A stretch of DNA of 64,000 bases from Croceicoccus gelatinilyticus (lineage in GTDB: Bacteria > Pseudomonadota > Alphaproteobacteria > Sphingomonadales > Sphingomonadaceae), in NCBI RefSeq assembly GCF_018398395.1, contig NZ_JAHCBF010000003.1, positions 326,163 through 390,162 of the forward strand, in the 5' to 3' direction. The position numbers and the translations under genes were made by a program. Shown one piece after another: positions 52,308-61,293 of this stretch. The stretch's first letter is position 1. Each line of letters begins with the position of its first letter. The notes under the pieces are model-generated. The model worked only from the letters and a program-made list of their open reading frames with translations. It was not told the DNA's origin and did not search any database.

Positions 52308-53608
52308 AGTCGGAAGCTGGCTAGCTCGTCATTCTCAGGGACAGCGCCAACGCTCTCATCCACGTCGCTCATGTCGTCACCAGAATCCTCCGCCACGTCG
52401 AGCTCTTCGATGAGGTCCGACCATTCGACGCCGGGGTTTTGTTCGAGCACCGCCAGAAGATTCACGAATGCCGTGACCGTGTTCCGAGGGGTTCTGAAAT
52501 AGGCCTCCCCGATCCTGTCCGAACAGTGCGCCATAAACGCTTCCAAGGCGTTGTCTGGCAGGATTGCTTCATCGCCCTGCATAACGGCGCGAATGTTGGC
52601 CAGAAGCACGAACAAATCTTCGGGCGTGAGGCTGGCTAGTCGAATGACCGGCCCGGAGAGATCGACCAGTCCGTCACGCGCAAAGGTGTTCTCTGCGAGG
52701 CGAGACTGGAGGGCTTCATAGCTGTAGAGGCCGCGCCGCGTATTCATGAGGAATTCCGGCGTTCCTCCCATGAGGAACCCAAGGTTCTCCGCGCTGCCTT
52801 GGAGCACGTCGTTCAGAATGCGCAGGATTTGCTCATAGTTGGCGTTGCGTGCTTGCGATGAAGTCAGCTTGTAGAGGTTGACCATCTCGTCAAGGCCAAC
52901 GAGCAGGCCCTTGTAGCCAGCTTCACAGACAAAGGCCGACATCAGTTTGAGGTGGTCGTAGACGCTGGCGTCATGGACGATAGTGCGAACACCAAGAGCC
53001 TTGCGAGCATCCGTTTTGGTTGCAAATTCGCCGCGCAGCCATCTGATCGCCGCCGATTTCAGCTCTTCATCGCCGGTTTCGTGCCCCTCCCAATACCGGC
53101 GGATCACCTGCGCGAAGTCGAAGCCTCCAGTCAGTTCTTCAAAATGGGCAAGGCGCTGGCGAATGATGTCATCTGTCGATTGTTCTTGCGCCTCGGCATC
53201 GTGCTGGGCCTGGCTGATAAACCGCTCGACAACATTCGACAATGCACCTCCATCTGGCTTGGTACGGGTTGCAAGATTTCGCGCCATCTCCGCGTAGAGG
53301 CCCCGTGCTTGCCCGCCGGTCGCGTGGATGCGGCGATCCGGGGCAAGGTCGGCAAACATGACGACCAGCCCCTTTTCGAGCGCGACAAGCCGGATCAGGT
53401 TCATGAAGAAGGTCTTGCCGGAGCCATACTCGCCGATGATGAAACGAATGGCTGAACCGCCATCGGCGATCCGGTCCATGTCCTTGACGAGTTCCTCGAT
53501 CTCACGAGCTCGTCCAACCTGGATGTGCCGAAGCCCCAATTTGGGAACAACACCGGCGCGTAGCGCCTGAGCGATGGCGTCGCGTTCGCGCGGTTTCAGT
53601 CTCGACAT
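52304..53608 (-). CDS. BrxD-like P-loop ATPase (DUF2791)
   Basis: The 434-residue protein begins RERDAIAQALRAGVVPKLGLRHIQVGR and has Walker A GEYGSGKT (59-66) and a Walker B at GLLVGLDEMVNL, then NILNDVLQ-like helical regions, as in the BrxD/DUF2791 family. BrxD is an ATP-binding subunit of BREX type 2/6 and of related TerB-associated sets. No pglX methyltransferase, pglZ or brxC is near, so this is not a BREX locus. It lies 3 bases after the TerB gene. The last 45 residues are acidic. Confidence 0.85.
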   Translation of the reverse strand: MSRLKPRERDAIAQALRAGVVPKLGLRHIQVGRAREIEELVKDMDRIADGGSAIRFIIGEYGSGKTFFMNLIRLVALEKGLVVMFADLAPDRRIHATGGQARGLYAEMARNLATRTKPDGGALSNVVERFISQAQHDAEAQEQSTDDIIRQRLAHFEELTGGFDFAQVIRRYWEGHETGDEELKSAAIRWLRGEFATKTDARKALGVRTIVHDASVYDHLKLMSAFVCEAGYKGLLVGLDEMVNLYKLTSSQARNANYEQILRILNDVLQGSAENLGFLMGGTPEFLMNTRRGLYSYEALQSRLAENTFARDGLVDLSGPVIRLASLTPEDLFVLLANIRAVMQGDEAILPDNALEAFMAHCSDRIGEAYFRTPRNTVTAFVNLLAVLEQNPGVEWSDLIEELDVAEDSGDDMSDVDESVGAVPENDELASFRL

Positions 53609-53611
53609 GAA

Positions 53612-56131
53612 TTAATCCCCCTTCGCCATCTCGGCTCGCAACGTATCGGCTATGTCCGGCGATACGTCATATCCGTCATATTCATCGAGCAAGGCCTCAT
53701 CGAATTTCTCGAAAGCCCACTCGTTGACTACCTCAAGCGCGCCAGAGGGCATGAGCCCTTGCTTACTGGCGATCTCGTCAAACTCTTCGTCAGTCCAGTG
53801 ATCGCGCTGGATTATCTGCTCTACAAGCATCGCGTGCTTGGGATCGAGGCCAGCCATTAACGATGGAAGAGCATGTGTTGCGGCGGCCTCGTCGCTCACG
53901 TCTTCGTCGGCCGAGAAAATCTCGCCCAGTACGCTTGAAACGCGCTCGGTGTCATTTCGAATAGCGGCAATACGCGCTGCATCGAGCGAACCGGCTTTGG
54001 CTTTCGGCTCGTCCGGTATTTGTTCGCCTGGTGCTTCAGCTTCGGCGGCTTTGACGCGAACAGGGCCGTCTGGCACGTCGCCAGCATGGAGGTCGGCGTA
54101 AACGAGGCCAGCATCGATCCCCAAAGCCTTGTAGATCTTCTCGATGCAAGCCACTTCTTCAGACTGAATCACGCTGTCAGCGTGGGCAATCGCGACAACT
54201 GCCGCGCGCAGGGCTAGATGATGCTCAGCGTCCGCATCTTTCAGCTTGCTGCGCAGCCATGACATGTCTGGCGGAACATCGAGATACCATTCGAGGTTGG
54301 CGTGAAGCCGCTTTCTTTCAAGCTCAGTCAGGCCGCTAACAGCATCGATCTTTTCACGGAGTGCCCTGCGTTCGGCTTCCACAATTTTGCTATCGGCATG
54401 TGCGACGAAGGTCGCCAGCGCTAGTTCGAACAATTCGGTTCGATAGGCCGGGGATACGTCTTCAAGCTGTTCGACCGGCTCGCCGAGTTCGAAGATCACA
54501 ACGGGTTCGTCGATCTTCGGTCCGCGCAGCGAGAATCTTGGGTCTGGAGCCATACCGAATCCGATACGGGCGAGTGCATCTGCTGCGCCGGTGAGGTTCC
54601 GCTTGCCAAGCTTCTCCGGCGTTTCTCCTTCTAGGCGCGAGATCACATCAAGTGCTGGGACCAACCCGCCTGCGGCTACTTGTTCGCGCGCCCAGTCTTT
54701 GAGTTTTTCCAACTCGTCTGATGGGAACAGACTCCAAAGCTCAGCGGGTAGCAGCGCCTGTGCTTCAATGGTCCCCCGACCATCTGGATTTCGTCCAAGA
54801 TATCGGCTGAACTTGTCGAGTTCATCCATAGCCTCATCTGCGATCTTCTGCGCCTTCTGCATTGGCGACCGCAAATCAGACACGTTGGGGATTTGAGCTT
54901 CTCGGCCGCCTTTCGCGCTAAGATTAACCGAGCAGTTGAATTCGCTGGAGGCGGCGCGATACGTCATAGCCAGCATTTTCCGAGGCGCTCGCACTTTCAA
55001 GCCATCGGGATGCAGCGCTCCGAACTTAAGCTTGAAGAGTGCTCGGAACTCTTCGTCACAACGCTCGGCAGGCGTGCGGAGGCGGCGTTCTGGATAACAC
55101 AGCAACCACAGGAGGACCCAATCTGAGTCCAAGGCTTCGCCTTCGGAAATCATGCCTCCGAGGGCGAGCTTCAACAATAGGGGCAAATCCCAGCTGCGAT
55201 TCTCCAAAATCGCCTGCTTTAGGGTGGGGTCGTCTGTTGAAAAGCCACCCAGTGCCGCCGCGCGGGCGATATTGAGGAATTCACCGAGATACCTTTGTGC
55301 GGAATGGTTGTGAGAAAAGAGGATCTTGAGGCGCTCAACCTCCGCTACGATTTCCTGCTTCTCATCCTCAGATGGCTGTTCGACCAGATACCGCCGCTCC
55401 AAGCCATAAAAGAACAGGAACATGTAGCCGGGGTCGATCGTCCCGTCTTGTCGCCCATCCGCAAGCCAATTTAGATAGGTGGCTCGGCAAACAGCCGGGA
55501 TGTTCGAATAGCCCGGCCAATATGACATGTTAACGCCATTCCTGTCCGATCCAACCTGCGCGACGGACAACGATGGATCGATGTAGGCTCGACAGCTCTC
55601 GCCATAATGGGTTGAGCCGATGCGAGGCGGTTTGCCGACATAGACCATCCCATCGATCGTGCGACCTGCAATGGTGACGGATTGCCCTTTGCGCACCCAA
55701 CCTTGGTGATGGCCTTGCGATCTCTCCGATGAACCTTGCTTTGGCCTCTTTGCTTCAGGCGAAAGCTTCTCTTCTTGGTCCGACCGACGCTGTAGTTCTG
55801 CAGATCGGGGCACTGCTTCCGCTGCAATTTGTGCCACGTTTCCGAGGTGGGGATCAAACTGAGCTAGCTGATCCGGTCTCGAATTCGTAGACGCTCTAAC
55901 TTCGCGCGAAAATGGGGGAGATTGCAGCTTTTCAGGGGCGGTCGTCTCAGCAACTCGCGCGCTTCGACGCTTTTCGTACCACCAGACAAAAGCAATCGGC
56001 GCGAGGAGTGCGAACAATGCTTCAAGCGCATCGGGTAGACTGTCCAATGCAATTGCCGCGATTATTACGCAAACAAAGAAAGAGGCGACGTAAAGCCCGA
56101 TAATGCGGATGATTTTCCAGACAATCGACAT
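53612..56131 (-). CDS. TerB-N / TerB / TerB-C multidomain membrane protein
   Basis: The 839-residue protein starts with two membrane helices (about residues 4-28 and 36-52), a disordered linker (60-145), a TerB_N domain (about 155-400; PPRIGSTHYGESCRAYIDPSL, YMFLFFYGLERRYLVEQPS), a central helical part, a TerB domain (about 568-680; LATFVAHADSKIVEAERRAL) and a TerB_C region to the end. TerB-family modules occur in stress and conflict systems; the N/C form typically travels with a BrxD-like ATPase and an Lhr-type helicase, as here. ATG 56131 is used; a GTG at 56137 would add two residues. Confidence 0.85.
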   Translation of the reverse strand: MSIVWKIIRIIGLYVASFFVCVIIAAIALDSLPDALEALFALLAPIAFVWWYEKRRSARVAETTAPEKLQSPPFSREVRASTNSRPDQLAQFDPHLGNVAQIAAEAVPRSAELQRRSDQEEKLSPEAKRPKQGSSERSQGHHQGWVRKGQSVTIAGRTIDGMVYVGKPPRIGSTHYGESCRAYIDPSLSVAQVGSDRNGVNMSYWPGYSNIPAVCRATYLNWLADGRQDGTIDPGYMFLFFYGLERRYLVEQPSEDEKQEIVAEVERLKILFSHNHSAQRYLGEFLNIARAAALGGFSTDDPTLKQAILENRSWDLPLLLKLALGGMISEGEALDSDWVLLWLLCYPERRLRTPAERCDEEFRALFKLKFGALHPDGLKVRAPRKMLAMTYRAASSEFNCSVNLSAKGGREAQIPNVSDLRSPMQKAQKIADEAMDELDKFSRYLGRNPDGRGTIEAQALLPAELWSLFPSDELEKLKDWAREQVAAGGLVPALDVISRLEGETPEKLGKRNLTGAADALARIGFGMAPDPRFSLRGPKIDEPVVIFELGEPVEQLEDVSPAYRTELFELALATFVAHADSKIVEAERRALREKIDAVSGLTELERKRLHANLEWYLDVPPDMSWLRSKLKDADAEHHLALRAAVVAIAHADSVIQSEEVACIEKIYKALGIDAGLVYADLHAGDVPDGPVRVKAAEAEAPGEQIPDEPKAKAGSLDAARIAAIRNDTERVSSVLGEIFSADEDVSDEAAATHALPSLMAGLDPKHAMLVEQIIQRDHWTDEEFDEIASKQGLMPSGALEVVNEWAFEKFDEALLDEYDGYDVSPDIADTLRAEMAKGD

Positions 56132-56193
56132 GCGCACTGCCTGCCATTTTGCGGATGAGAGGTCACGCTGATTTTCGCCAAGCGCATATTCGG

Positions 56194-57111
56194 TCAGCCG
56201 AGAAGTACTTTCTCCAGAACCTCGATCAGCTCTTTCCGCTTCTCAGACAGCATCTTTTCCAGATTCCGCTGCTTCCACAAGACTGCTGGCAAGTGCCTTG
56301 CTTCCGGTATGCCGAGAAGTTCCCAATTCGGGTCACCGCGCTTGAAGCCGATCAGGAACTGGTGGTGCGCGTCTGGCATCTCGCCAACCATTGTGGCGAC
56401 GAGTGCCTCGCGGGTAGCCTCTAGATCGGCAAGCTCGACATTCTCTTGCGTCATGCCGACAAATCCGCGCTCAAATTCCTCCGCCAGCGGTTTGTGGGTC
56501 GGAGCGAGCACCTCGGCCATCGGGCGATTGTGGCTGATGAGGTAGACGAGGAATGCGCGCCGCAGTTCGTCACTTATTTCTTCGTTCGCCAGCAGGTCTC
56601 GCACGTCGAACAGGTCACGCGGGTGCTGGCGGTCCAGCGCCGCCACGATCTTTCCCGCATAAAGGTCGGGGAAGGAAACAACCTGCATTTCGGCGAAACC
56701 GAACGTGTCTTCGACTGCGGGAACGACGCTCATGACCACGGGGTCGTAGACGGTGCCACGCAAGACAGGCGTGACTTCGATCTTGATCTGCACACCTTCA
56801 GAGCGGACGATGAGCTTGGTGATGATGTTATCGCCTGCTGAACGTGATGGAGCGACCGCCGCGCCCGGTATCCCGCCTTCGATCCGCTCCTTGATCCGCA
56901 CCATCGCCGCGTCGATAGCGGCGAGTGATGAAGCGCGATCCTCGACCGGCAAGTAGGTCAGGTCGATGTCAACCGAGAGGCGCGGCAAGTCGCGCACGAA
57001 GAGGTTGATCGCCGTGCCGCCCTTGAGCGCGAAACACTGCTCTTGCGCCACGAACGGTATGGTGCGGATCAGGAGGGCAACCTGCTGCCGATAAGCGTCC
57101 TGGAAGGCCAT
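56194..57111 (-). CDS. AbiEii nucleotidyltransferase toxin
   Basis: The 305-residue protein has the nucleotidyltransferase core FALKGGTAINLFVRDLPRLSVDIDLTYL: GG at 31-32 and the catalytic acidic pair Asp48/Asp50. AbiEii toxins of the type IV abortive infection system modify tRNA or a related target during phage infection. The protein is full length. It sits 3 bases after its antitoxin, the standard AbiE order. A 62-base gap separates it from the TerB gene. Confidence 0.92.
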   Translation of the reverse strand: MAFQDAYRQQVALLIRTIPFVAQEQCFALKGGTAINLFVRDLPRLSVDIDLTYLPVEDRASSLAAIDAAMVRIKERIEGGIPGAAVAPSRSAGDNIITKLIVRSEGVQIKIEVTPVLRGTVYDPVVMSVVPAVEDTFGFAEMQVVSFPDLYAGKIVAALDRQHPRDLFDVRDLLANEEISDELRRAFLVYLISHNRPMAEVLAPTHKPLAEEFERGFVGMTQENVELADLEATREALVATMVGEMPDAHHQFLIGFKRGDPNWELLGIPEARHLPAVLWKQRNLEKMLSEKRKELIEVLEKVLLG

Positions 57112-57114
57112 TTC

Positions 57115-57903
57115 CTATTGCCCTCCAAGATCGGCGGGCACCGTGATGTCGTATTGCGGATCGAGCTTACCCCCCTTCACCAGAACCCGTTTTCCGGAAC
57201 CTAAATCGATCTTGGCCAAGTCGAGTTTCGATCGCCAAGCATGGCGGTGCCGGTCGGCAAAGAACAGGAACAGCCGCTTCACCTTGACGCTGGAGCAGGC
57301 TTCGAGAAGAGTTTGCAGGCGACGAGGGCTGAGATCGCTCAAGCCTTCCATTAAGGCATCGACCTGATGAAAGCTCTCATGCCTGGGCAGTTCGTCGAGC
57401 AATTCGAGAACGGCGCGCTCCTTGCTCGAATAGCGAACAGGCAATTGCACGCCAGCGGCACTATACATGGTAGGGCTTGGCAATGGCGGCGTGTCGGCAT
57501 CTGTCGGAAACAGGCGCAAGCTGTTGTGCCATGCGAATGTCACTTCGAGCGGCAAATCACCCAGCCAGGTTGGCGGTCGTGTCGGTCCGTATAGGTGAAC
57601 TGTCTGGACGTTTGCTGAAAGGTAGTGGGCATAGCCTTGCTGTTCGAGCGCGGTGCGACCGCCAACGGTCAGTGGAAGGTCAAGCATGGTCTGGAGCGAG
57701 ATTACGACCTGCTGCCAGGTCATAGGCCCGCGTGAACGGCGATAGACCCGTCGCGCTGGGCTATCCAGCCAGCCGGAACTTACATACTGGCTACGCAGCG
57801 CGGACGAATAGCCATTGGCCTCCAGCCAGGCGGCATCGACCAGAAGTCCTTCCGGGAGCTCCTGCTGGAGTTGGTTTAGCTTGCTGTCCAAACGCGTAGC
57901 CAT
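57115..57903 (-). CDS. AbiEi antitoxin and repressor
   Basis: The 262-residue protein is of the AbiEi family: an N-terminal winged helix (LVDAAWLEANGYSSALRSQYVSSGWL...RRVYRRSRG) that binds the operator, and a C-terminal antitoxin domain (MYSAAGVQLPVRYSSKERAVLELLDEL). It represses its own operon and counters AbiEii. It is the first gene of the minus-strand unit abiEi-abiEii-terB-brxD-brxHI. A repeat upstream at 57961-57975 is a likely operator. Confidence 0.92.
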   Translation of the reverse strand: MATRLDSKLNQLQQELPEGLLVDAAWLEANGYSSALRSQYVSSGWLDSPARRVYRRSRGPMTWQQVVISLQTMLDLPLTVGGRTALEQQGYAHYLSANVQTVHLYGPTRPPTWLGDLPLEVTFAWHNSLRLFPTDADTPPLPSPTMYSAAGVQLPVRYSSKERAVLELLDELPRHESFHQVDALMEGLSDLSPRRLQTLLEACSSVKVKRLFLFFADRHRHAWRSKLDLAKIDLGSGKRVLVKGGKLDPQYDITVPADLGGQ

Positions 57904-57960
57904 GCTTAGTGTTTTGCCACTTGTGTAAACTCGTGTCCAGTTTGAAATAACCTCAAAAGA

Positions 57961-57975
57961 CTAAGCTTAACTTAG
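57961..57975. promoter_or_regulatory. Inverted repeat upstream of abiEi, candidate operator
   Basis: CTAAG-CTTAA-CTTAG gives 5-base inverted arms, 58 bases before the abiEi start, in AT-rich DNA. AbiEi antitoxins bind inverted repeats in their own promoters, so this fits, but the arms are short. A further CTTAG stands at 57905-57909. Confidence 0.35.
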
Positions 57976-58041
57976 CGTTCTGGCAAAGAATCAAACCGCC
58001 TAACCAAGCCGACTGCGCGAAAGAAGACATGATTCGTGCGC

Positions 58042-58115
58042 GAAATCCGGCAACGCTGGCGCGGAAATCCGTCGCTGCCGTCGCAAATTCGCGCGTGCCA
58101 GCCGTAAATTCGCGT
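58042..58115. repeat. Four phased direct repeats between abiEi and alpA
   Basis: The motif (G/C/T)AAAT(C/T)CG recurs four times, with AAAT at 58043, 58065, 58085 and 58106, a spacing of 22, 20 and 21 bases, or two helical turns. Units pair off: two read GAAATCCG and two AAATTCGCG. This lies within the 410-base intergenic region between the divergent abiEi and alpA genes, which has no gene. It may be a set of iterons or a cooperative binding site. Confidence 0.5.
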
Positions 58116-58313
58116 CGAACGAAAAAAATCTCAAAACCAAGGGCAACGGAGCGGTTTGTCCGTAAAGGTCTCGAACCGTCCATAGTCGGTTCAAATCGTG
58201 CAAATCGTTGAAGAATTGCCCGAATTCCAACTGAACCGGGCGCTTGCGCCTTTCAGAAAAAGTTCTCATTATGTTCCGGAGAGGGGCTGCCGATACCAAA
58301 GAGAGAATGCCCC

Positions 58314-58520
58314 ATGTCGAATACCGAACGCATCATCCGCCTCAAGACCGTGCTCGACCGCACCGGCCTTTCCCGCTCCACCATTTATCGTAAGATCGCA
58401 GAGGGCACGTTTCCGTCGCAGGTCAAGATCAGCATCCACGGCGCGGGCTGGCACGAGTCTGCCATCAATCGCTGGATTGCCGATCCCGCTCACTATCGTG
58501 AAGAGGAACCAGCAGAATGA
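58314..58520 (+). CDS. AlpA-family DNA-binding regulator
   Basis: The 68-residue protein is an AlpA/MerR-like winged helix: RIIRLKTVLDRTGLSRSTIYRKIAEGTFPSQVKI. AlpA proteins regulate phage or island integrase genes and may act as excisionase. It is followed without gap by a second small HTH protein (ATGA). An integrase would be expected nearby but is missing, which suggests it was lost to IS insertion just to the right. Confidence 0.87.
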   Translation: MSNTERIIRLKTVLDRTGLSRSTIYRKIAEGTFPSQVKISIHGAGWHESAINRWIADPAHYREEEPAE

Positions 58521-58711
58521 GCGGCCATCAAACCGTCGAGCCGATCTGCGTCCGGATCAATGACGCTGCCCTTATGATCGGCGTAGGGCGCACGAAGCTC
58601 TATGAGCTGATTGCGACGGGCGAACTCGAAACCGTGAAGATCGGCAAGGCAACGCGCGTCATTACCTCCAGTTTGCATGACCTGGTCAAAAGGCAGCGCG
58701 CTTCGAACTGA
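58517..58711 (+). CDS. Excisionase-like helix-turn-helix protein
   Basis: The 64-residue protein has an HTH_17 fold: VRINDAALMIGVGRTKLYELIATGELETVKIGKATRVI. These are typical of excisionases or small regulators of mobile elements. It overlaps alpA by four bases. After its stop about 160 bases run to the IS3 end without a gene. Confidence 0.82.
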   Translation: MSGHQTVEPICVRINDAALMIGVGRTKLYELIATGELETVKIGKATRVITSSLHDLVKRQRASN

Positions 58712-58871
58712 GCCGCCTGAGCAAGAACGTGGCTCTAAAACTTTCCTCCGGTTTGGATCGCAGCATCCCTCACCTGTGCAGCATAGCGCACAAGGGATGA
58801 TCCGAGCGTCAAACCTTGTATGGAAACATGGGACATCTCCGGTCTGCCAATCACCGAAGTTAACGCCTTTG

Positions 58872-59475
58872 TGACCTGCCCCATCAGGGTGGTCCAACGG
58901 TTAAGTTAGAGTTCCGGCGGTTATGGTCGCCCTGCTGGGCGGCCTGAAGCGTAGCGTAAGGTAGTCTAGCAGGGCGATGCAAGATCGTTTGTGGTGCGGG
59001 CGGCTTGTATCCGAGCGATGAGTGCGGCCGGATGGTGTTGTAGTGGATGCGCCAGCGCTCGATCAGGATGACCGCTTCCTTGAGGGTGTAGAAGATCTCG
59101 CCGTTGAGCAGTTCATCCCTGAGCTTGCCGTTGAAGCTTTCATTGTAACCGTTCTCCCATGGTGATCCTGGCTCGATGTAGAGCGTCTTCACGCCGATCC
59201 GACCAAGCCAGTCGCGCACGGCGTGTGCGGTAAACTCAGCCCCATTGTCCGAGCGGATGTGATCGGGCGGACCGTGCCGCTGGAACAGCTCAGTGAGCAC
59301 CGCCAGCACGTCATCGCTCTTCAACTTGCGTTGGACATGGATCGCCAGGCACTGCCTCGTGTGCTCATCGATCACCGTCAGCATGCGGAACACCTTTCCG
59401 TCACGCGTGCGATCCATGACGAAGTCATAGCTCCAGACGTGACCAGGATCCTTCGCGAGCCGGCCCGTAAGTCTG
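58872..59475 (-). pseudogene. IS3-family transposase, C-terminal half only
   Basis: An open frame from about 59475 to 58884 encodes the DDE integrase half of Orf[55 protein letters not shown] and [16 protein letters not shown]. The N-terminal part and OrfA are gone, replaced by IS21 sequence near 59470. The other end, with TGACCTGCCCC at about 58872, looks like the IS terminal repeat. So an IS3 copy was truncated by an IS21 copy. Confidence 0.85.
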
Positions 59476-59964
59476 CGGATCTATCCCGACCGTATTGTCA
59501 TCGCCGCCGAAGGGCAGGTGCTATGCGAACATCGGCGGCTTATCACGCGGGCGCATCATCTGCGGGGCCAGACAGTCTATACTGGCGGCATTATCTCGCA
59601 GTAATCCAGCGCAAGCCCGGAGCCCTGCGCAACGGCGCCCCCTTTACCGGGATGCCCGATGCCTTCCGCCAGTTGCAGTCACACCTTCTCAGCACCCCGG
59701 CGGCGACAGGGAGATGGTCGATATCCTCTCGCTGTTTCTGCATCCCGATGAGCAGGCGGTGCTATGTGCGGTCGAGCTGGCGCTGGAAGCCGGCGTTCCC
59801 ACCAAGACCATATCGTCAACCTGCTGCATCGGCTGATCGATGATAAGCCGAGCAGTGTCGAGGTGATCGATGCCCCGCAGGCGCTCAGCCTGAACCGCGA
59901 GCCAAAGGCCAATGTGGCACGATACGATACCCTGCGCGGAAAGGATCTTCGCCTTGCGTCATGA
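59475..59964 (+). pseudogene. IS21 istA remnant, 3' part with three frameshifts
   Basis: The conserved C-terminal part of IstA can be read in pieces: [20 protein letters not shown], then WRHYLAVIQRKPGALRNGAP, then GDREMVDILSLFLHPDEQAV and finally NREPKANVARYDTLRGKDLR. Each change of piece needs a frameshift (near 59580, 59698 and 59809). The N-terminal two-thirds are absent. Confidence 0.85.
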
Positions 59965-60733
59965 TCCTGCCAGCGCGGCTGTGGTGGTCATGCTGCGTGG
60001 CCTGAAGATGTACGGCATGGCGCAGGCTGCCGACGACCTGATCGAGCAGGGAGCCCCAGCCTTCGGTACGGCGGTTCCGATCCTTTCCCAGCTGCTCAAG
60101 GCCGAGGTAGCCGAACGCGAGGTTCGCTCGATCGCCTACCAGATGAAGGCCGCCCGCTTCCCGGCCTACGTGGATCTGGCCACCTTCGATTTTGCGTCCA
60201 GCGAAGCGAACGAGGCCATGATCCGCCAGCTCCATCGCGGCGAGTTTATCGATGGCGCCCACAACGTCGTTCTGATCGGTGGCCCGAGCACCGGCAAGAC
60301 CCATATCGCCACTGCGCTGGGAGATTAGGCAGTCGAGCACCACCGCAAAAAGGTGCGCTTCTCTTCCACGGTCGATCTGGTAAACGCGCTGGAGCAGGAA
60401 AAAGTGATGAACAAGGCTGGCCAGCTTGCCGAGCGGCTTCTGCGGCTCGACCTCGTGATCCTCGACGAGCTTGGATATCTGCCGTTCAGCCCGTCAGGCG
60501 GGCATTGCTGTTCCACCTGCTCAGCAAACTCTACGAGCGCACCAGCGTCGTCATCACGACCAACCTGAGCTTCTCGGAATGGGCCAGCGTGTTCGGCGAT
60601 GCCAAGATGACCACTGCATTGCTCGACCGACTGACCCCATCACTGCCACATCTTCGAAACCGGCAATAACAGCTTCCGCTTCAAGGCATCCGCTGTCAAG
60701 AGCAAACAGAAAAAGGAGACCACACAACACTAG
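59954..60733 (+). pseudogene. IS21 istB remnant with stop and frameshifts
   Basis: From TTG 59954 the IstB helper ATPase is readable: [20 protein letters not shown], then Walker [11 protein letters not shown] premature TAG at 60326-60328 interrupts it, then [19 protein letters not shown] continues in frame, followed by shifts near 60500 and 60640. The original end at TAG 60731-60733 is still recognisable. It is inactive. Confidence 0.87.
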
Positions 60734-60780
60734 ACCAAATCCGAAGCCGGGAGAAAATAACCCTCCCGCAACCCGGGTCA

Positions 60781-60981
60781 CATCTCAGCGAAAATCAACA
60801 GGCGCAGATCGAGGCCTTCGTTGAGCATTACAATCACCAGCGCTACCATGAGAGCCTGAGCAACGTGACGCCCGCAGACGCCTACTTCGGCAGAGCTCCA
60901 GCCATCATCCAACAACGAGAAAGGATCAAACGCAAGACCATCGCACATCGGCGCTTGCAGCACCGCAAGCTTGCCGCCTAA
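60781..60981 (+). pseudogene. Second IS3-family transposase, C-terminal fragment
   Basis: A 66-codon open end reads ...IEAFVEHYNHQRYHESLSNV and ERIKRKTIAHRRLQHRKLAA before TAA, the C-terminus of an IS3-family OrfB of a different group from the copy at 58872-59475. It is cut on its left side near 60780 by the IS21 remnant. Confidence 0.82.
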
Positions 60982-61293
60982 CATCAACCCCAGACAAGGC
61001 CGACGCTTCGCTAATTTACGCCGCGAATTGTGCCAGATGTTCTGACGACTGACTTGGTTGGGGTGTTTTGTTCACGCGAACCTCTGGGCGCAGCCGTAGA
61101 TTTATGGCTGATTGAGCTTGCCTGATGGTATCATGAGTGCATTGCCGGTATGACATCCTTGCAATATCCCGCCTCTATCTCGCGAGCAATAGCGGTTTCC
61201 TGCTCCGCTCTGTTCGTCCGTTTCCGTGTCAAGACTGAAAAGACCACTAAATGATGCATCACCTAGACCAAAAAGCGATACGAAAGGCCGATA
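60982..61293. other. 312-base gap between IS remnants and TetR gene
   Basis: The left 60 bases look like the outer end of the IS3 copy. The remainder is moderately AT-rich and holds the TetR promoter region. A perfect 10-base palindrome TGATGCATCA (61252-61261) stands 32 bases before the TetR start and could be its operator. No gene is seen. Confidence 0.4.

Larger units (their letters stand above)
43586..60981. mobile_element. Mobilizable accessory island at tRNA-Arg, right side IS-damaged
   Basis: From the tRNA 3' end the gene content switches to accessory types: PIN-like protein, relaxase with oriT, traC/traD, AbiE, TerB/BrxD/BrxHI, AlpA and IS remnants. No integrase, coupling protein or secretion system is present, and no copy of the tRNA 3' end was found on the right, so the right boundary is uncertain (about 58,871 or beyond). 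Confidence 0.55.

Noticed and set aside
50133..56131. Calling the helicase-ATPase-TerB set a BREX locus
   Set aside because: The hallmark pglX methyltransferase, pglZ phosphatase and brxC/pglY are absent, so only the BrxD and BrxHI family names are used.
58042..58115. CRISPR array
   Set aside because: Repeats are only about 9 conserved bases at 20-22-base spacing, there are no spacers and no cas genes.
58165..58200. tRNA T-arm-like remnant (GAACCG ... CGGTTCAAATC) as right attachment site
   Set aside because: It does not match the tRNA-Arg 3' end and no cloverleaf can be drawn around it.
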